A DNA stretch of 64,000 nt from NCBI RefSeq assembly GCF_000005505.3, contig NC_016133.3, positions 44,109,237 to 44,173,236 on the forward strand. Direction: 5' to 3'. The notes beneath the pieces are model-generated. The model was not told the origin of the DNA and did no database searches. It saw nothing but the letters and a program-made list of their open reading frames with translations. This document shows, one piece after another, positions 35,239 to 48,720 of this stretch; the first letter of the stretch is position 1, and each line of letters opens with the position of its first letter. Position numbers and translations under genes: made by a program. This stretch comes from Brachypodium distachyon (lineage: Eukaryota; Streptophyta; Magnoliopsida; Poales; Poaceae).

Positions 35239-35941
35239 AGAAGGGATACATGGGCTAGCGGCGGCGCTGATTTATACCTAATAGCTTTCCAGATCCAATG
35301 CGCAAGGGGTAGCTGAGGTTGTTAAGACATGGTTTACGGGTTCCTTTGTTAGACGGAGCTCTTTTAAATGAAATTCAGTCAGCTGAGAATCTGAAAAATG
35401 TGCGGCTTGTTATTTAAATCATGTTTTTTCTCCATTGTCGTGAGAATGGCTCTCTGGGTTCTGCGATCTTAACAAGCTTCGTTTTCTACGCATATAGCAT
35501 GTGCACGCCCTGCGTTACTGTCGATGGATGCGTCTTGTCCATAAAAAATGGGTTTATTATACGAATTCAGAACTCAGAAGTCTTTGGGCAAGTTGCTCCT
35601 GGAAATGTGTAAGCCGATTCGCTGAAATTTGCTAAATTTGGAGTAAAATGCAATTGTGAAGGAGTTAGATTGGCTGGATCATAAAAAAAGCATACTTCCA
35701 AGCTCGTAAGAGAGCAAAAGATGAAAAAGAAAAAAGTTTGAATTGGGATCCAAGATAGGAGGGTTCTGGAGAAATGGAGTATGTGGGGACAAAAATACAA
35801 ACAAATGTACCTAATGATGATGTAGCAACAAGTAAATAAATACAAGCCTTACGCCTGTGGCGCGGCCCGAGCCCACCTTATCGCCACCTACCCATCGCCA
35901 AAAAGCCTTCTTTACCTTCCGCTCCGCCGCCGACGACCGCC
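35239..35941. other. RPS10 3' UTR and SOD promoter
   Basis: Short intergenic stretch holding the RPS10 3' UTR and the upstream and 5' UTR of the SOD gene. No other gene is seen. Confidence 0.5.
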
Positions 35942-38255
35942 ATGGCCTCCGTCACCGCCGCCGCGCAGACCACCCTCCTCTCCGCCGCGACCGCCCCTAC
36001 GTCGCTCTTCCAGGCGGCCCCGTCCTCTGCCCGCCCTTTCCACCCGCTCCGCCTCGTCTCCGCGGGCAGGAGGACGCTCGTCGTCGCCGACGCCACCAAG
36101 AAGGCCGTCGCCGTGCTCAAGGGCACCTCCCAGGTCGAGGGCGTCGTCACGCTCACCCAGGAAGACGACGGTGCGTGTGCCTGCCCGCGCTTGATTGTTT
36201 CCTCCCTCCCTTGACTACTCCTCTCTGCCTCTTCACTAGTGATAGCTACTACCTGCTGACCCTCCACAAGCTTCCTCGGTCACCTGTTGAACACCACGAG
36301 TTCGCCTGCTCTGTTCTTTACACTAGATTGGTTCTTGCAAGCTTAACCATAAACAATTCTGCTTTCACTACGACTACTGCTGTCCCGATTTTACCTTTAC
36401 GGCGCATCGGACTTAATCTTAGCTGCTACGTAGTTTCTTAAGCAGTGGAGTAGTACAGTACCTTTTACTAGCTCTCAAACTGGCTGTAAGCCTGTAACGC
36501 CCCAAGGTTTCTTCACCACACACACCAACATTTTGCATGATTAGGAGCAATGCATTGACGTTTTACAGAAAATGCAGTTCAGAATGTATGTTTCTCCTCT
36601 AGGCTATAATTGCTCTTCCATTGCAGGTCCTACGTCGGTTAACGTCCGTATCACTGGGCTTACTCCTGGACTTCACGGCTTCCACCTCGTGAGTCTTGTG
36701 CTTTGAGTAGCTCCATCTGAATTTGCATTTCTTGATTATTATTTTTAAGAATGAATGACATGATTGTTCATTTTGCAGCATGAGTTTGGCGACACGACTA
36801 ATGGGTGCATCTCAACAGGTTCATTTTCCAATCAGACTCAATTATGTGTGTGGATACTGGCTGCTAATTAATCATGGTTTACATTTCTGCTGTAACCATC
36901 ATCAGATTCCCATGTATATCTTGTTCTTTTCTTTTACTTGCTCATCTACATATTTGTTTTTAAACTTTCCCATGCGTATATGTTTCTCAAGTTATGCTAC
37001 CCTTTCTTTTTTTGATTCTTCACCCAAAGAAAGGGAACGAATACTCTATCGTACTTACAGAAGAATTTTTTTTTGAATTGTCTAGTTTTTTTAACATACC
37101 ATTCCCCCCCCCTTTAAATCTCATTCACTCACAAAGCATTTTTTTGTTATCTTACAGGACCACACTTTAACCCAAATGGCCTGACACATGGTGCACCAGG
37201 GGATGAAGTCCGTCATGCGGGTGACCTGGGAAACATTGTTGCCAATGCTGAAGGTATAACCTGCAACAATCAGTAGTATGATTTCTCCCTAAAAAAACAG
37301 TAGCACGCTTCTGATCATTTGATGTTTGTTTCCTTAATCCATCTTGTTGGACATTGACTTATTTTATGGGTTGTGTGTTTTTAATGGTGGTGATACAGGC
37401 ATAGCTGAGACAACCATTGTCGATAGCCAGGTAAAGTTAAAACATCTTGCTCTTAACATAAGTTGCCATGTTAGTTTTAGTTTACCAAGTTTTATTGATT
37501 TCTTGCACACAGATTCCTTTGAGCGGTCCAAATGCTGTCGTTGGGAGAGCATTTGTTGTTCATGAGCTTGAAGATGATTTGGGAAAAGGTGTGCCTTGTT
37601 CTACCTGTTTGACACATTCCCCTCTTCCGTTCATATGCTTCATTCTTAATTCTTTCTTTATAGGGGGGCATGAGCTCAGCCTCAGTACTGGAAATGCTGG
37701 TGGACGGCTAGCATGTGGTATGTTGTCTGCTACATTTCTTACTTCATGAATGTGCTAGTGATGTTGCTTGATTATAGATGAAAATTTGTATTGAAATATA
37801 TCGGTGTCAGTTATTCACAATACGTGAACATCACATAGCACATTATTTATAATTGATCTCTCCTGCTGTTGCCTGTTGGTCAGAAGTCTAAATGAGTAGT
37901 AGTAAATAAGTTGTATACTGCCATCTGTACGAGTCATCAAATATTGAAATTGCTACAAGATAAACACATGTCTATTTGGACAAGTGATAAATAAAAGTTT
38001 TGGGCAGAATCTTCGTTCATCGTGTTTAGATAACGGAAGGGCAAAAGCCTCTGCATCAGTTCACTGTATTTGCAGGATGTATAAGCAAAGCACGGTAGTT
38101 GTTTTACATAAATTGCTCGTGTGCAGTGTTTGCAATTCTTCAGTAATTACCAATTGATGTAGCTTTGTTCTGTCTAATGTTTCAAGAGCATAATAGCCGC
38201 GGAAGTACATCACTGTGTTCTCTGTGCAGGTGTTGTTGGCCTGACTCCGTTGTAG
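35942..38255 (+). CDS. SODCP: Chloroplast Cu/Zn superoxide dismutase
   Basis: Plastid Cu/Zn superoxide dismutase, 204 residues, converting superoxide to oxygen and hydrogen peroxide in the stroma. Coding exons: 35942-36170, 36627-36688, 36779-36818, 37158-37253, 37399-37430, 37513-37588, 37664-37717, 38230-38255. Roughly the first 50 residues are an Ala/Ser/Thr-rich transit peptide; the mature enzyme begins near [11 protein letters not shown]. Metal-site motifs are intact: GFHLHEFGD (His96, His98), the [14 protein letters not shown] zinc loop, HAGDLGNI and [14 protein letters not shown]. The second SOD signature and the disulfide cysteines are kept. The eight-exon structure is phase-consistent throughout. 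In other plants this gene (CSD2) is controlled by miR398; I did not find or test for a target site here. Confidence 0.96.
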
Positions 38256-38899
38256 ATCTCCAGATTGCAGCTCTAGTGTCCCTGTAGCATCCATGCTACC
38301 TTTTTTTTTTTGCCTTGAGTCGAGCTTCGAGCAACGTGTTTCTCGTATTCCCTGGACCTCACACCTCTGATGCTTAATGGCTTCTGTTGATCGTTTGTAT
38401 CGCAGTGTAAAGTTCAGTCGAGCAAATAAGTATTTTGGCATGCCCTTGTTGATCCAAGAAGCATGAACTTGAGATTTTCTATGTACTACAATCTGTCAGA
38501 TAAAATAAAATGCTTATAGCGCTATCTTGTTTGATGTACTTGTGGATATATCTTATCTTTGTTTTGATTATTTTTTCCGAGCTATCATAAGCATAATATA
38601 TCATCATTGTTCCTGATTATTTCAAGGAGGATACTATTACAGAGGCCGGCGTTTGCTGTGACTCTTTCTAAAACTGCAGAAGATTGTGTATTGGAAGGTG
38701 GTCCTGAAATTGCTCCAAAGCTCTAACAGCATTGCATGCTCAGATCCACAAGCTAAAAATGGCTTGAGGGCTTGCAGTTTTTATCGGCATACATAAGCAA
38801 ATAAAATTGATCCCCTGCACGAGTGCATCAGAAAACTTAGCTAGTAATTAATAAATCGTTAGTCTGTATCATTTTAATTAGCTGTTGATTCATTCATTC
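38256..38899. other. SOD 3' UTR and expansin upstream region
   Basis: Non-coding sequence between two genes in the same orientation. No additional gene or repeat is recognised. Confidence 0.5.
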
Positions 38900-39794
38900 A
38901 TGTCTGGTTGGTGGGCGCCTCTCCTCGTCGTCGTCCTGGTGCTGCTCGCCTCGGCGGCGAGCAATGTTGCCGCCCCCGGCGAGGCAAGGGTGCACCACAA
39001 CCACGGCAAGTTCATGGAGGGCCCGTGGCGGCCAGCGCACGCCACCTTCTATGGCGACCACGATGGGACCGGAACGCGGGCCGGCGCGTGCGGGTACAAG
39101 GACACGGTGGCGGAAGGGTACGGCCTGCAGACGGTGGCGTTGAGCACGGCCATGTTCAACGGCGGCGCAACGTGCGGGGCGTGCTATGAGGTGAGGTGCA
39201 CGGAGAGCCCTAAGTGGTGCAAGCCCGGGGCGCCGCCGTTGGTGGTGACGGCGACGAACCTGTGCCCCCCAAACTACCAGCAGTCGGGCGACAACGGCGG
39301 GTGGTGCAACCCGCCGCGCGAGCACTTTGACCTCACCATGCCCGCATTCCTCCAGATCGCCGAGGAGAAGGCCGGCATTGTGCCCATCTCCTACCGCCGG
39401 TAGGTGACCAAACATACATATACACGCCTCTTAACTTGTTGCGGGTGCATGGAACTCGATGAATAAATGTCCTGCATGCAGGGTGAGCTGTTTGAAGCAG
39501 GGCGGGATCCGGTACACCATCACGGGGAACAAGTACTTCAACATGGTGACGGTGACAAACGTGGGCGGGGCGGGGGACGTGGTAGCGGTGACGGTCAAGG
39601 GGGACGACCGAGTCAAGTGGACCCCGTTGACGCGGAACTGGGGCCAGGTGTGGCAGACCGGGGAGATCCTCGTCGGCGAGTCACTCACGTTCCGCGTGAT
39701 GACCAGCGACCACCGCAAGGCCACCTCCTGGCACGTGCTCCCCCGCGACTGGCAGTTCGGCGTCACCTACCGGGCAACCAAGAACTTCCACTAG
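38900..39794 (+). CDS. Alpha-expansin
   Basis: Two-exon alpha-expansin gene (38900-39399, 39482-39794), 270 residues. A signal peptide covers about residues 1-28 (hydrophobic [17 protein letters not shown]). Domain 1, the GH45-like six-stranded barrel, shows [33 protein letters not shown] and the HFD motif in [15 protein letters not shown]. Domain 2, the C-terminal cellulose-binding beta-sandwich, has conserved tryptophans ([14 protein letters not shown]). Expansins loosen cell walls at low pH without hydrolysing them. The Gly/Trp-rich insertion before HFD (NGGWCNPP) marks it as EXPA rather than EXPB. The first in-frame ATG is used. Adjacency of plastid SOD and an EXPA gene agrees with my memory of rice chromosome 8 (not checked). 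Confidence 0.95.
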
Positions 39795-40354
39795 CTAACC
39801 CTAACCCTACTATACCCCTTCTTCTGCCGTCGCCGGCCATTGACAACCATTTACCGAGACCGTGTGTAAATTTGATGATGCTTTCATTCTCCACTGCATG
39901 TGGTCGATATGATCGATCGAATCATGTTGCAAATCGAACGAGGCGTACAGGAAGAAACAAGCTGAATGAAAGCTAGGTGTCATGTTGCCTCCATCTGCGT
40001 ATGTATATATATATATATTGCAGATTTGAAATACTGGGATCAATATATATTTGAGAAACGGTGTCCATAGAGAGACCCTAAGGCCTAAGGGCCCGAGCAT
40101 CCAATCGTCCACGTCCTGAAAACCTGAATTACTTGGAACTGGAGACGTTCATACATCGCAGTGAATCAAACTGAAAGGGGACAAACAAATAGTCAGTAGG
40201 ACAAGAACTAAGGTGCGTTTGGTTGCCTGGATAGGGATGGATGGGACAGGGATATCCAATTCTTTGAGGCCAATTCTTCCGTGCCTAGTACTCAACCCAG
40301 CCTCAGCGGAGTATTAGGGAATGACATATATGTCTTTTCACATTTTTACATTAG
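39795..40354. other. Expansin 3' UTR and intergenic DNA
   Basis: Includes a short (TA)n run near 40003-40017 and, at 40212, GTGCGTTTGGTTGCC, a sequence seen at ends of some grass DNA transposons but with no partner end found. No gene. Confidence 0.45.
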
Positions 40355-41285
40355 TTTTTTTTTTTGAAAAAAGGGTTTCCCCCAGCTTCCTTAACAAAGT
40401 CATATATAGGTTTACAGTTGTTCCGCGCTTAGATAAAAGCCGTCTATTGCAAAACAATACCTGCATATCACAGCCTATAGACCGAGACAGCATGCACCAA
40501 AATACAAAAGATTAAACCGAAAAGGAGTAGCTACACATCGTCACCCGCGATAGAGCTAACACACGACAATGAACTCTAAATGGAGTTCTGTCCAGGCAAA
40601 ACGTCGATCTGCCCTGGCAACATCATGAAACAGAGACTGGAGAGAGATCAGGTGGTCAGGTTCCGCCTTCCAGCAGGTGCCCATCCATGTCTTCGAGTGA
40701 AGATTTCCCCAGCAACTCTCCGCAGCTTCTCAGTTCCTAACTCCGGTGCCCTTTGAAGATTTGTTTTCTGCAATTCACACCAATAATCAATCCAATGACA
40801 TAAATGGAAAACCACACTAATAGGATCAGCAGGCATGATATGATCAAAACAAGCTCTATTACGCGTCTTCCACAAGGTCCAAAACAAAGCTGCCATGAAA
40901 ATCTTAGCAGCCCCCAAGTCAACACCTTTGAACTAGCCCATCCACGCCCCCAACTGATCCATGGATCTGGGAGGTGGAGCCGTGTCAAAGGTAATTTGTA
41001 ACATACTCCACAGGAAATTGGCCAGAGGACACACAGAGAACAAAATGGTCCATAGTCTCATCACATGCACAAAACATACAGTGAGTATCACCTGGCCATC
41101 CACGTTTGCTCAAATTATCTTTGGTCAGAATCCTGCCTCACAAAACCAACCACAGAAAAACTTTAATTTTGGCTGGGAGTTTAAGCTTCCAGACTATCTT
41201 ATACACTTTCCGTGGTCGCCTCGTCTGCAATCTCGTGAGGGTGCCGTCGACTCGCATTTGAAAGTGATAGGTTACAACCTTGAAG
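40355..41285 (-). mobile_element. 5'-truncated LINE 3' end
   Basis: Minus-strand remnant of a non-LTR retrotransposon. Conceptual translation in shifting frames gives the end of the pol protein: KVYKIVWKLKLPAKIKVFLW (reverse-transcriptase zinc-binding region, near 41160-41220), GDTHCMFCACDETMDH (zinc-knuckle Cys/His, near 41050-41100) and the tail FMAALFWTLWKTRNRACFD (about 40830-40900) up to a stop near 40648. A 3' UTR of about 290 bp and an A tail (T run at 40355-40365 on plus) follow. The frames are broken by stops and shifts. Confidence 0.8.
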
Positions 41286-41829
41286 CTTGCATGTCATATA
41301 TGTAGCCACCGTGTCAAAACTTGTGAAGAGCTACAGAGCTACAAGCATCAGCCTCCTTATGGCAGCAACACGTACGTACGCGTGCATGTGACGTTACATG
41401 GCCATCTACTGGGTATTAAGTGCCAACATCACTACCTTTCAAAACCATGTCCAGATTGGTTATGAACATGATGTCAGGTGGACGGAAAATAAATGTGGTA
41501 ACATCAGTTGCATGTAAACAATCATCGTATAGTGGATTTGGCCTCCGGACCACCGTGGTTTTTACCCGATTTGGGTTTTCCAAGTTAAAACATGTGTCCC
41601 TTGCATTTGTGTTATTTGTTTGGCTGCATAACCCCGTGATGACCTGATTTATAAAGATGATCATGGAATGTTTGATTAGCTTAATCGAAGGTGTTCTACG
41701 AGTATACATATCGCATATAAAAATTAATTGAAATTCTTCCAGAACCTTGCAATCGTCTCAGTCAGATATATAGGCGCAATACAAAAAATACATGGAAAGA
41801 GGAATAGTGTAAATCGTTGATAAGCAAAC

Positions 41830-43461
<1,632 letters not shown>

Positions 43462-43677
43462 CTCCCTCCATTGCTCAATATCAGATATTCTTAGCTTTGT
43501 CTTGAGTCAAATTTCTTAAAGTTTGACCTCATTTATAGAACCAACATCTATAACTCTATATTAGTTTTATTAAATCTGTCATGATATATATCTCTATTGT
43601 ATACTTTTTTGGCATTGTAGATTACGATATCTTTAGTAAACTCAGTCAAACTAACACCTCATATTTAGAATGGAGGT
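43462..43677. mobile_element. MITE, about 215 bp
   Basis: Begins CTCCCTCCATTGCTCAATATC and ends with the partial complement CATATTTAGAATGGAGG. Internal inverted blocks are AAAGTTTGACC and, near the right end, AGTCAAACTAACA. Ends are imperfect and no clear target duplication was fixed. Confidence 0.6.
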
Positions 43678-43764
43678 TATTATTTTTCAAGGTAGTTGTG
43701 TAAATATTGTGCAGTAAGGATAAGTGACAGTGTGACACAACATGAAAAGTGTAAAAGTCACCCA

Positions 43765-44420
43765 CATCCATTGAACTTGGTGGAAAAGTTCAATTTAGTT
43801 CTCAAACTTGCAATGTGCATGTTTGAGTCCTAACTTGCATTATAAGTTGACATACGATCCTTATACCGTATTCCTCGTTCTGGCAGCCCCCACCCCACCT
43901 GTCAGGTTATATTTGTTGACTCATCGTTGTGCATTTTTGTAGATAACCCCCTCAACCTCCTATTTGCTGGCTCAACGTTGACATTTTTTGGTGAGGGGTT
44001 ATCGACAAAAAATGTGTAATGCTGAGTCATCAAATAAGACCTGACAGGTGGTGTCGGGTTGTCAGAACATGAAAAATACTCCCTCCATTTCACAAAGATT
44101 GACGTATTTTGTTTCTCTAAGACAAGAATTTGACCAAGAATTACACTATTAATATGTAACTTATATCATATAAAATCATGATTATTAGAAAGAACTTTTA
44201 AAGACGAATCTATTGATATAAATTTCATGTATGTAAAAACACATATTAATACAATTATCATTGGTGAAAGTCTTATCTTAACAAAACAAAATACGCCAAC
44301 CTTTGTAAAATGGAGAGAGTACGTTATAAGGATCATATAATGTATAATGCAAGTTCGACTACTCAGACGAACACTTTACAAATTCGAAGACTAAATTGGA
44401 CTTAGCCATCTAGTTTTTTT
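43765..44420. mobile_element. Foldback element with long inverted arms
   Basis: Two long inverted arms, about 43765-43951 and about 43990-44410. The left arm's AACTTGCATTATAAG, CGATCCTTATA, CACCTGTCAGGT(T)ATATTTG and TGACTCATCGTTG match the complement of the right arm's CTTATTTGATGACTCAGCAT, CACCTGTCAGG, GATCATATAATG and TAATGCAAGTT. The right arm is longer only because it holds a MITE at 44079-44319. No coding capacity was found; probably a non-autonomous DNA transposon. Confidence 0.8.
44079..44319. mobile_element. Stowaway-like MITE, 241 bp
   Basis: Ends CTCCCTCCATTTCACAAAGATTGACG and, inverted, CGCCAACCTTTGTAAAATGGAGAGAG; TA at 44077-44078 and 44320-44321. Inserted inside the right arm of the foldback element. 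Confidence 0.88.
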
Positions 44421-44785
44421 TTTAGGGGGACTTCGCCACCTAGTTTAATGGCGGTAGATACCTTTCACTCATCACTCGCATAAAAATGGGCTTGTATCGT
44501 CCAGAATATCATTTGTCCTTTTGGAGGCCTAGAAATTGGGCCTGAAGCCGAACTCGAAAAGATAGGCCGGGCCTTAATCCGGGCCGGGTAGCGAATTTGA
44601 CGTGTCCCTCCCGTCCCGTCGTACCTGGGCGATCCTGCCCTCAAAAACAAAATAAAAAACCTGGGCGATACCGCACAGCGCCGCATCGCCGCCGTCTCTC
44701 CACTCTCCGCATCCTGTCCTGATCTCCTCTCCTCTCGGTTCGACTCGAGCTCTCTAGGGTTCGCCACATCGCTCCATCCCCTTCC

Positions 44786-47700
44786 ATGGCGGACGAAGTC
44801 AACAGAGCGGTAAGTGGCCTCGAATCTCCCCGGTGTGGGCGTGTTATTGCTAAGTTTTCTTGGCTGATTTGGTCAAAAACAAAAGTTTTCTTGGCTGATC
44901 TCTCGCCGCCAGGTTCCAACTTCTAACCCTCTTTACGTGGTTTCAGGCTTTCGTGGAGCTGCAGGCCCGGATGATCGAAACCAAAGGGAAGATCAAGCAG
45001 GTCAGAATTCATCCCCATTCGTTTTTTTTAACAGAGCCCCCCTTTCCCATTCGTCTCTGTAGCTAGCGCCGTCTAAATTTGTCGTTTCTCACCTTGAAAG
45101 CTTATTCAGTGCCCTGGGTCTTATTTTTTCTAGTGTATGGGAACTCACATGCTAGGTTCGTGTGCCACTGCAAGTGGAATCTGGTGGTTGTTCCGACAGC
45201 ACCGGTGCCCATTCCTTGATTGTGATTATATTCACAAAGTTTGAAGCTTTGATTTTATTGAGCTGACTCATCAGTTAGCTATTGACTCTTACTTAAGTAA
45301 GCCGTGTTTCACTGCATTACCCGTCGCCCAGCAAATGTCCATAAAATTTCCAGATTCTTTCATGTTGTTGTAAAACTACTAATGAATTGCGTCTGTGTAG
45401 TATGTGCAAAATTAAGCGCTGAACTCTCAGGATAGCTTAGTGTGAACTAAAACTGATAATTTAGCCTTTCAGTTTTCTACCAAATTGTAGTTCCATTGAT
45501 GCGAATTCATTCATCTATATTGTAATTTCAAATAGATTAATTAAAGAGTGAACATATATGTACATTCATAATTTGCCAATGATGTATTCGAAAGACAGTT
45601 TAAGGAAGCCCCATCTAATCCAATGGGGAGAAGATATTAAAAGCACATGGGTCTATCTATATTGTGCATCATCATTCCGATCAGCTTTGACGCATCAGGA
45701 TTAGCGGTCCATTGTTTCCATCAGGATTTCTGATCAGCTTTGACGCATTCCTAGATAAAAGAGTACCAGAGATGTCTTGGTAACAAGGTTCTATAATTTC
45801 AGACTGAGTCTCAATGAACAATAAATTAGCTGAAGATGTGTGCCACTTCAACTCCCAGTTTTGGCGTCTGTGATTTACCTAACCGAATGTTGATTTTTGT
45901 TAGTGCATGACATTATGATCTGAACCATACAAATTGGTTTGCTCACAGTCACAGTAACCTATTTCTTGCCATGTAGTTGGCACTTTGCGTACATGCTATT
46001 ACTGGAGTACTGGTGCATTTCTTGGCACATATATTGGCCATGGATCTTGTAGATCATCCTTTTGTCCCTTATTGATGTAGGACATAGTGTGATATTTTTT
46101 TCTTGCGTTCAAAACACCAGTTGAATAAGAAGTTGTTATTTAGATTTCTGGAATAGATTGAGCCGTTTGCTGTGCATAATCGTACCAAATCTTTCACATT
46201 CTTTTGGTCCCTGTAGTCAGTACAAAATGCGCATGCCATAATGCAGATAAATAATTTTAATCTTGTTGGGATTCAAAGGGAGCTGATGCCTAATTAGACT
46301 GCTTAAATAGATTTTAGTTGTTTGTTGTTAGTAAGGTCATGACAATATTTGTTTGTTATGGTCCTTGTACACGTGGGCACATTTAAACTTGGATGATTTT
46401 TGTTATCTTGTTTGGGTTCTTACTTTATTGTGGATATCCATGTGCAATGGATGTCTCTGTCTCCTATAGTAATTCTAGCCTATATGGTTGCCAAAGATTT
46501 CCTGAAACACATGTCTTATAAACAATCTTTCATTTCATCAGTTACAAGCACAAACCCGTTCTAAAGAGAGCGAAAAGAAGCGTGCTTACCTTACACTAGA
46601 GGAACTCCGCCAATTGCCAGATGATACAAACACGTACAAGACGATTGGTAAGAAAGTTTTTTCTTTTGCTGTATGATCTTGTTTTGCTATATGGAGCCAA
46701 GTTGTTTGTCTTTTTTGTTCTCAAACTTTTTTTGCCGCTTTTGCTGGAAGTGTGTTGAAAACCAATGCCTTCTTTGCCAAACATGTGGCCAAAAATGTCC
46801 ATACATATGTGTAGTACTAGTTCTTTATGGTGGAACCAGGTGTTCAGTTGGCATCACTGTCTACAGTCATCTAATGGTTGTCCAAGCTTAGATCATTTGC
46901 TCTGACTTAGCTGAGTCTTCGGTTACTCAGGGCATAGCAATACCATGAAGCCATGCACTCAGAAATGTTGTGCTTCATCTAAGTACAGAAATGTGGAATA
47001 CACCTTATTATGCTGGCCAGAAGCATAGAAGTACTAGAAATCTGTCCTTTGCCATCATTGCAGTTTGTAGCTTACTTTTGAATCAGTGGTAACAAGTGTA
47101 TAGGGGTAGTTTTTGATATGGAGAATTTTCCTGTAGGTTTGTCAGTTGTCGTTGATTCAATTCCTTGATATACTGTTTTTTCCCCAAGAAAAGACAAATA
47201 CTGGTTTGATGTTACCATCTGTGTTCGCCTAACGAACATTCTGTTTTGGTGACTAAATTCCTTTTGTATGTTTTCCTTTCCAAACATCAAGATGACTTTA
47301 ATCATTGCACATCAAATAATGCAATCATCCGAATTTTAGTCAATAGATGGCTTCCTATTGGTTTTGATGGATTATCCATTGTTTGCAGGAAAAGTGTAAG
47401 TAAATCAGGAAGATGAGCTTTTACCACGGAGAGCCAATTTCCTGCTCTTGTATGGTATACTGTAGTTACAATACCATATTTCTTACTTAAATTTACTTCT
47501 AGGTTTATTTTGGAGCCAAGATCAGTTCTTATGAATGAGCAAGAGCAGAAGCTAAACGACAGTGAGACTGCAATAGCATCGATGCAGGTATGGTCGACAG
47601 GCTAGAATTGTAGAAGTTATCTGGAGGTGTCAAAATTTCAATGGAGAATGGCTGGATTCCTCACTAATATTGGTTTTATCATGTGGTCAGACTTCGGAAG

Positions 47701-47804
47701 AATATCTTGAGAAACAGCTGGCAGAAGTGGAGAACAACATTAGGGAGCTACTTCAGCAGGACCCTGGGCTCATGCGCCAGATTCTCTCAATGACTGTTCA
47801 GTAA
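44786..47804 (+). CDS. PFDN1: Prefoldin subunit 1
   Basis: Beta-type subunit of the cytosolic prefoldin hexamer, which hands nascent tubulin and actin to the CCT chaperonin; 129 residues, the normal length. Coding exons: 44786-44809, 44947-45000, 46542-46647, 47389-47395, 47503-47587, 47691-47804. The N-terminal helix has AFVELQARMIETKGKIKQ, the hairpin region AYLTLEELRQLPDDTNTYKT, and the C-terminal helix EEYLEKQLAEVENNIRELL. A 7-nt microexon (GAAAAGT) between exons 3 and 5 restores the frame and supplies GK before VFILEPRSVL. Skipping it would shift the frame. It is bordered by AG and GTAAGT. Intron 2 is long (about 1.5 kb). Confidence 0.93.
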
Positions 47805-48540
47805 TTTGTTGTTTCTGGCTTTCTGAATTTGGTTCTGGATGAGATGTTATGTCGACTCAACAGCGCTTTTACCCTTTTCAAGATGCCCCTTGGGAGGCTT
47901 GCTTCACTTTAACCAAATTCGTGCTGTAGCTGAAGAATTACAGTCGCTTTCCAGTATCATGGCGTGGAAAGTGTGATGTTTCTGGTGTGGAATCCGTTGG
48001 CTTGATGTTAAATTGCCATTTTTGTCCATCGGGCTAGTGTCTTGCTATGTAAACAAAAGAAGAGCCTGCCAACAGAAGTGCTGAAGATTTCAGAAGTCGA
48101 CTATCTTCCTTCTGAAGTTTGAAATCGGGTGGGCGATTCTGACAGAACAAGAAAGTTAAAATAATAAAGAAATTAAACCATTTGAATTACCATAACATGC
48201 TATCTACGGAGTACAAATAATAGGGGGGCGGCGTGTTTTAGCAAGCTGTGATATACTGCTTTTCACAATGGTTGATGATGTGAGCTCCTTTACTGTACCT
48301 TGAAATTAATTAGGGGCGTTCATTTTGTTTGATTCAAGGGCTCAAATTACGTGCTGCTCCTTGATACTCTATTTTGGAATGTGTGAAGTATCACCCGAAA
48401 ATGAGATGGAAAAACGTCGTAAGCTTGCTGTCGCTCCGCCTTTTCCCCATTCCCCTTGTCGATTCACTACGTTGGCGTGGCATCCTCTGGTGGCCGCACA
48501 TACCGCCTCCACTCCCTCCGCTGTCTCCCCTCCTGAGCGC
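47805..48540. other. PFDN1 3' UTR and intergenic DNA
   Basis: 3' UTR of prefoldin subunit 1 then unremarkable sequence; no gene seen. Confidence 0.5.
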
Positions 48541-48720
48541 CCTTTGCCGCCGCAGACTGCATCTCGTGCTCCCTCCATCGTAGAAGCGCTTGAGGGCTTA
48601 GGGCCCATTGACGAGCCCGACTATCGCCCTTCGCCGCCGCAGAGACCGCATCTTGTGCTCCCTTCGTTGTAGAAGCGCTCGAGGGCTTAGGGCCCATCGA
48701 CGAGCCCGACTATCGCTACT
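48540..48720. repeat. 89-bp tandem repeat, two units
   Basis: Two units with period 89 bp. AGAAGCGCT(T/C)GAGGGCTTAG recurs at 48582 and 48671 and CGCCGCCGCAGA at 48547 and 48636. Part of a GC-rich tract with open frames on both strands but no recognisable protein. Confidence 0.85.

Noticed and set aside
36779..37076. 98-codon ORF starting at SOD exon 3
   Set aside because: It reads from a real exon into an intron; the spliced SOD model explains the sequence.
38894..39415. Long minus-strand ORF (173 codons) opposite the expansin gene
   Set aside because: It is a shadow of the GC-rich expansin exon in the antisense frame; no homology and no splice or promoter context.
40212..40260. Possible hAT/Tourist end GTGCGTTTGGTTGCC
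   Set aside because: No inverted partner end or target duplication could be found nearby.
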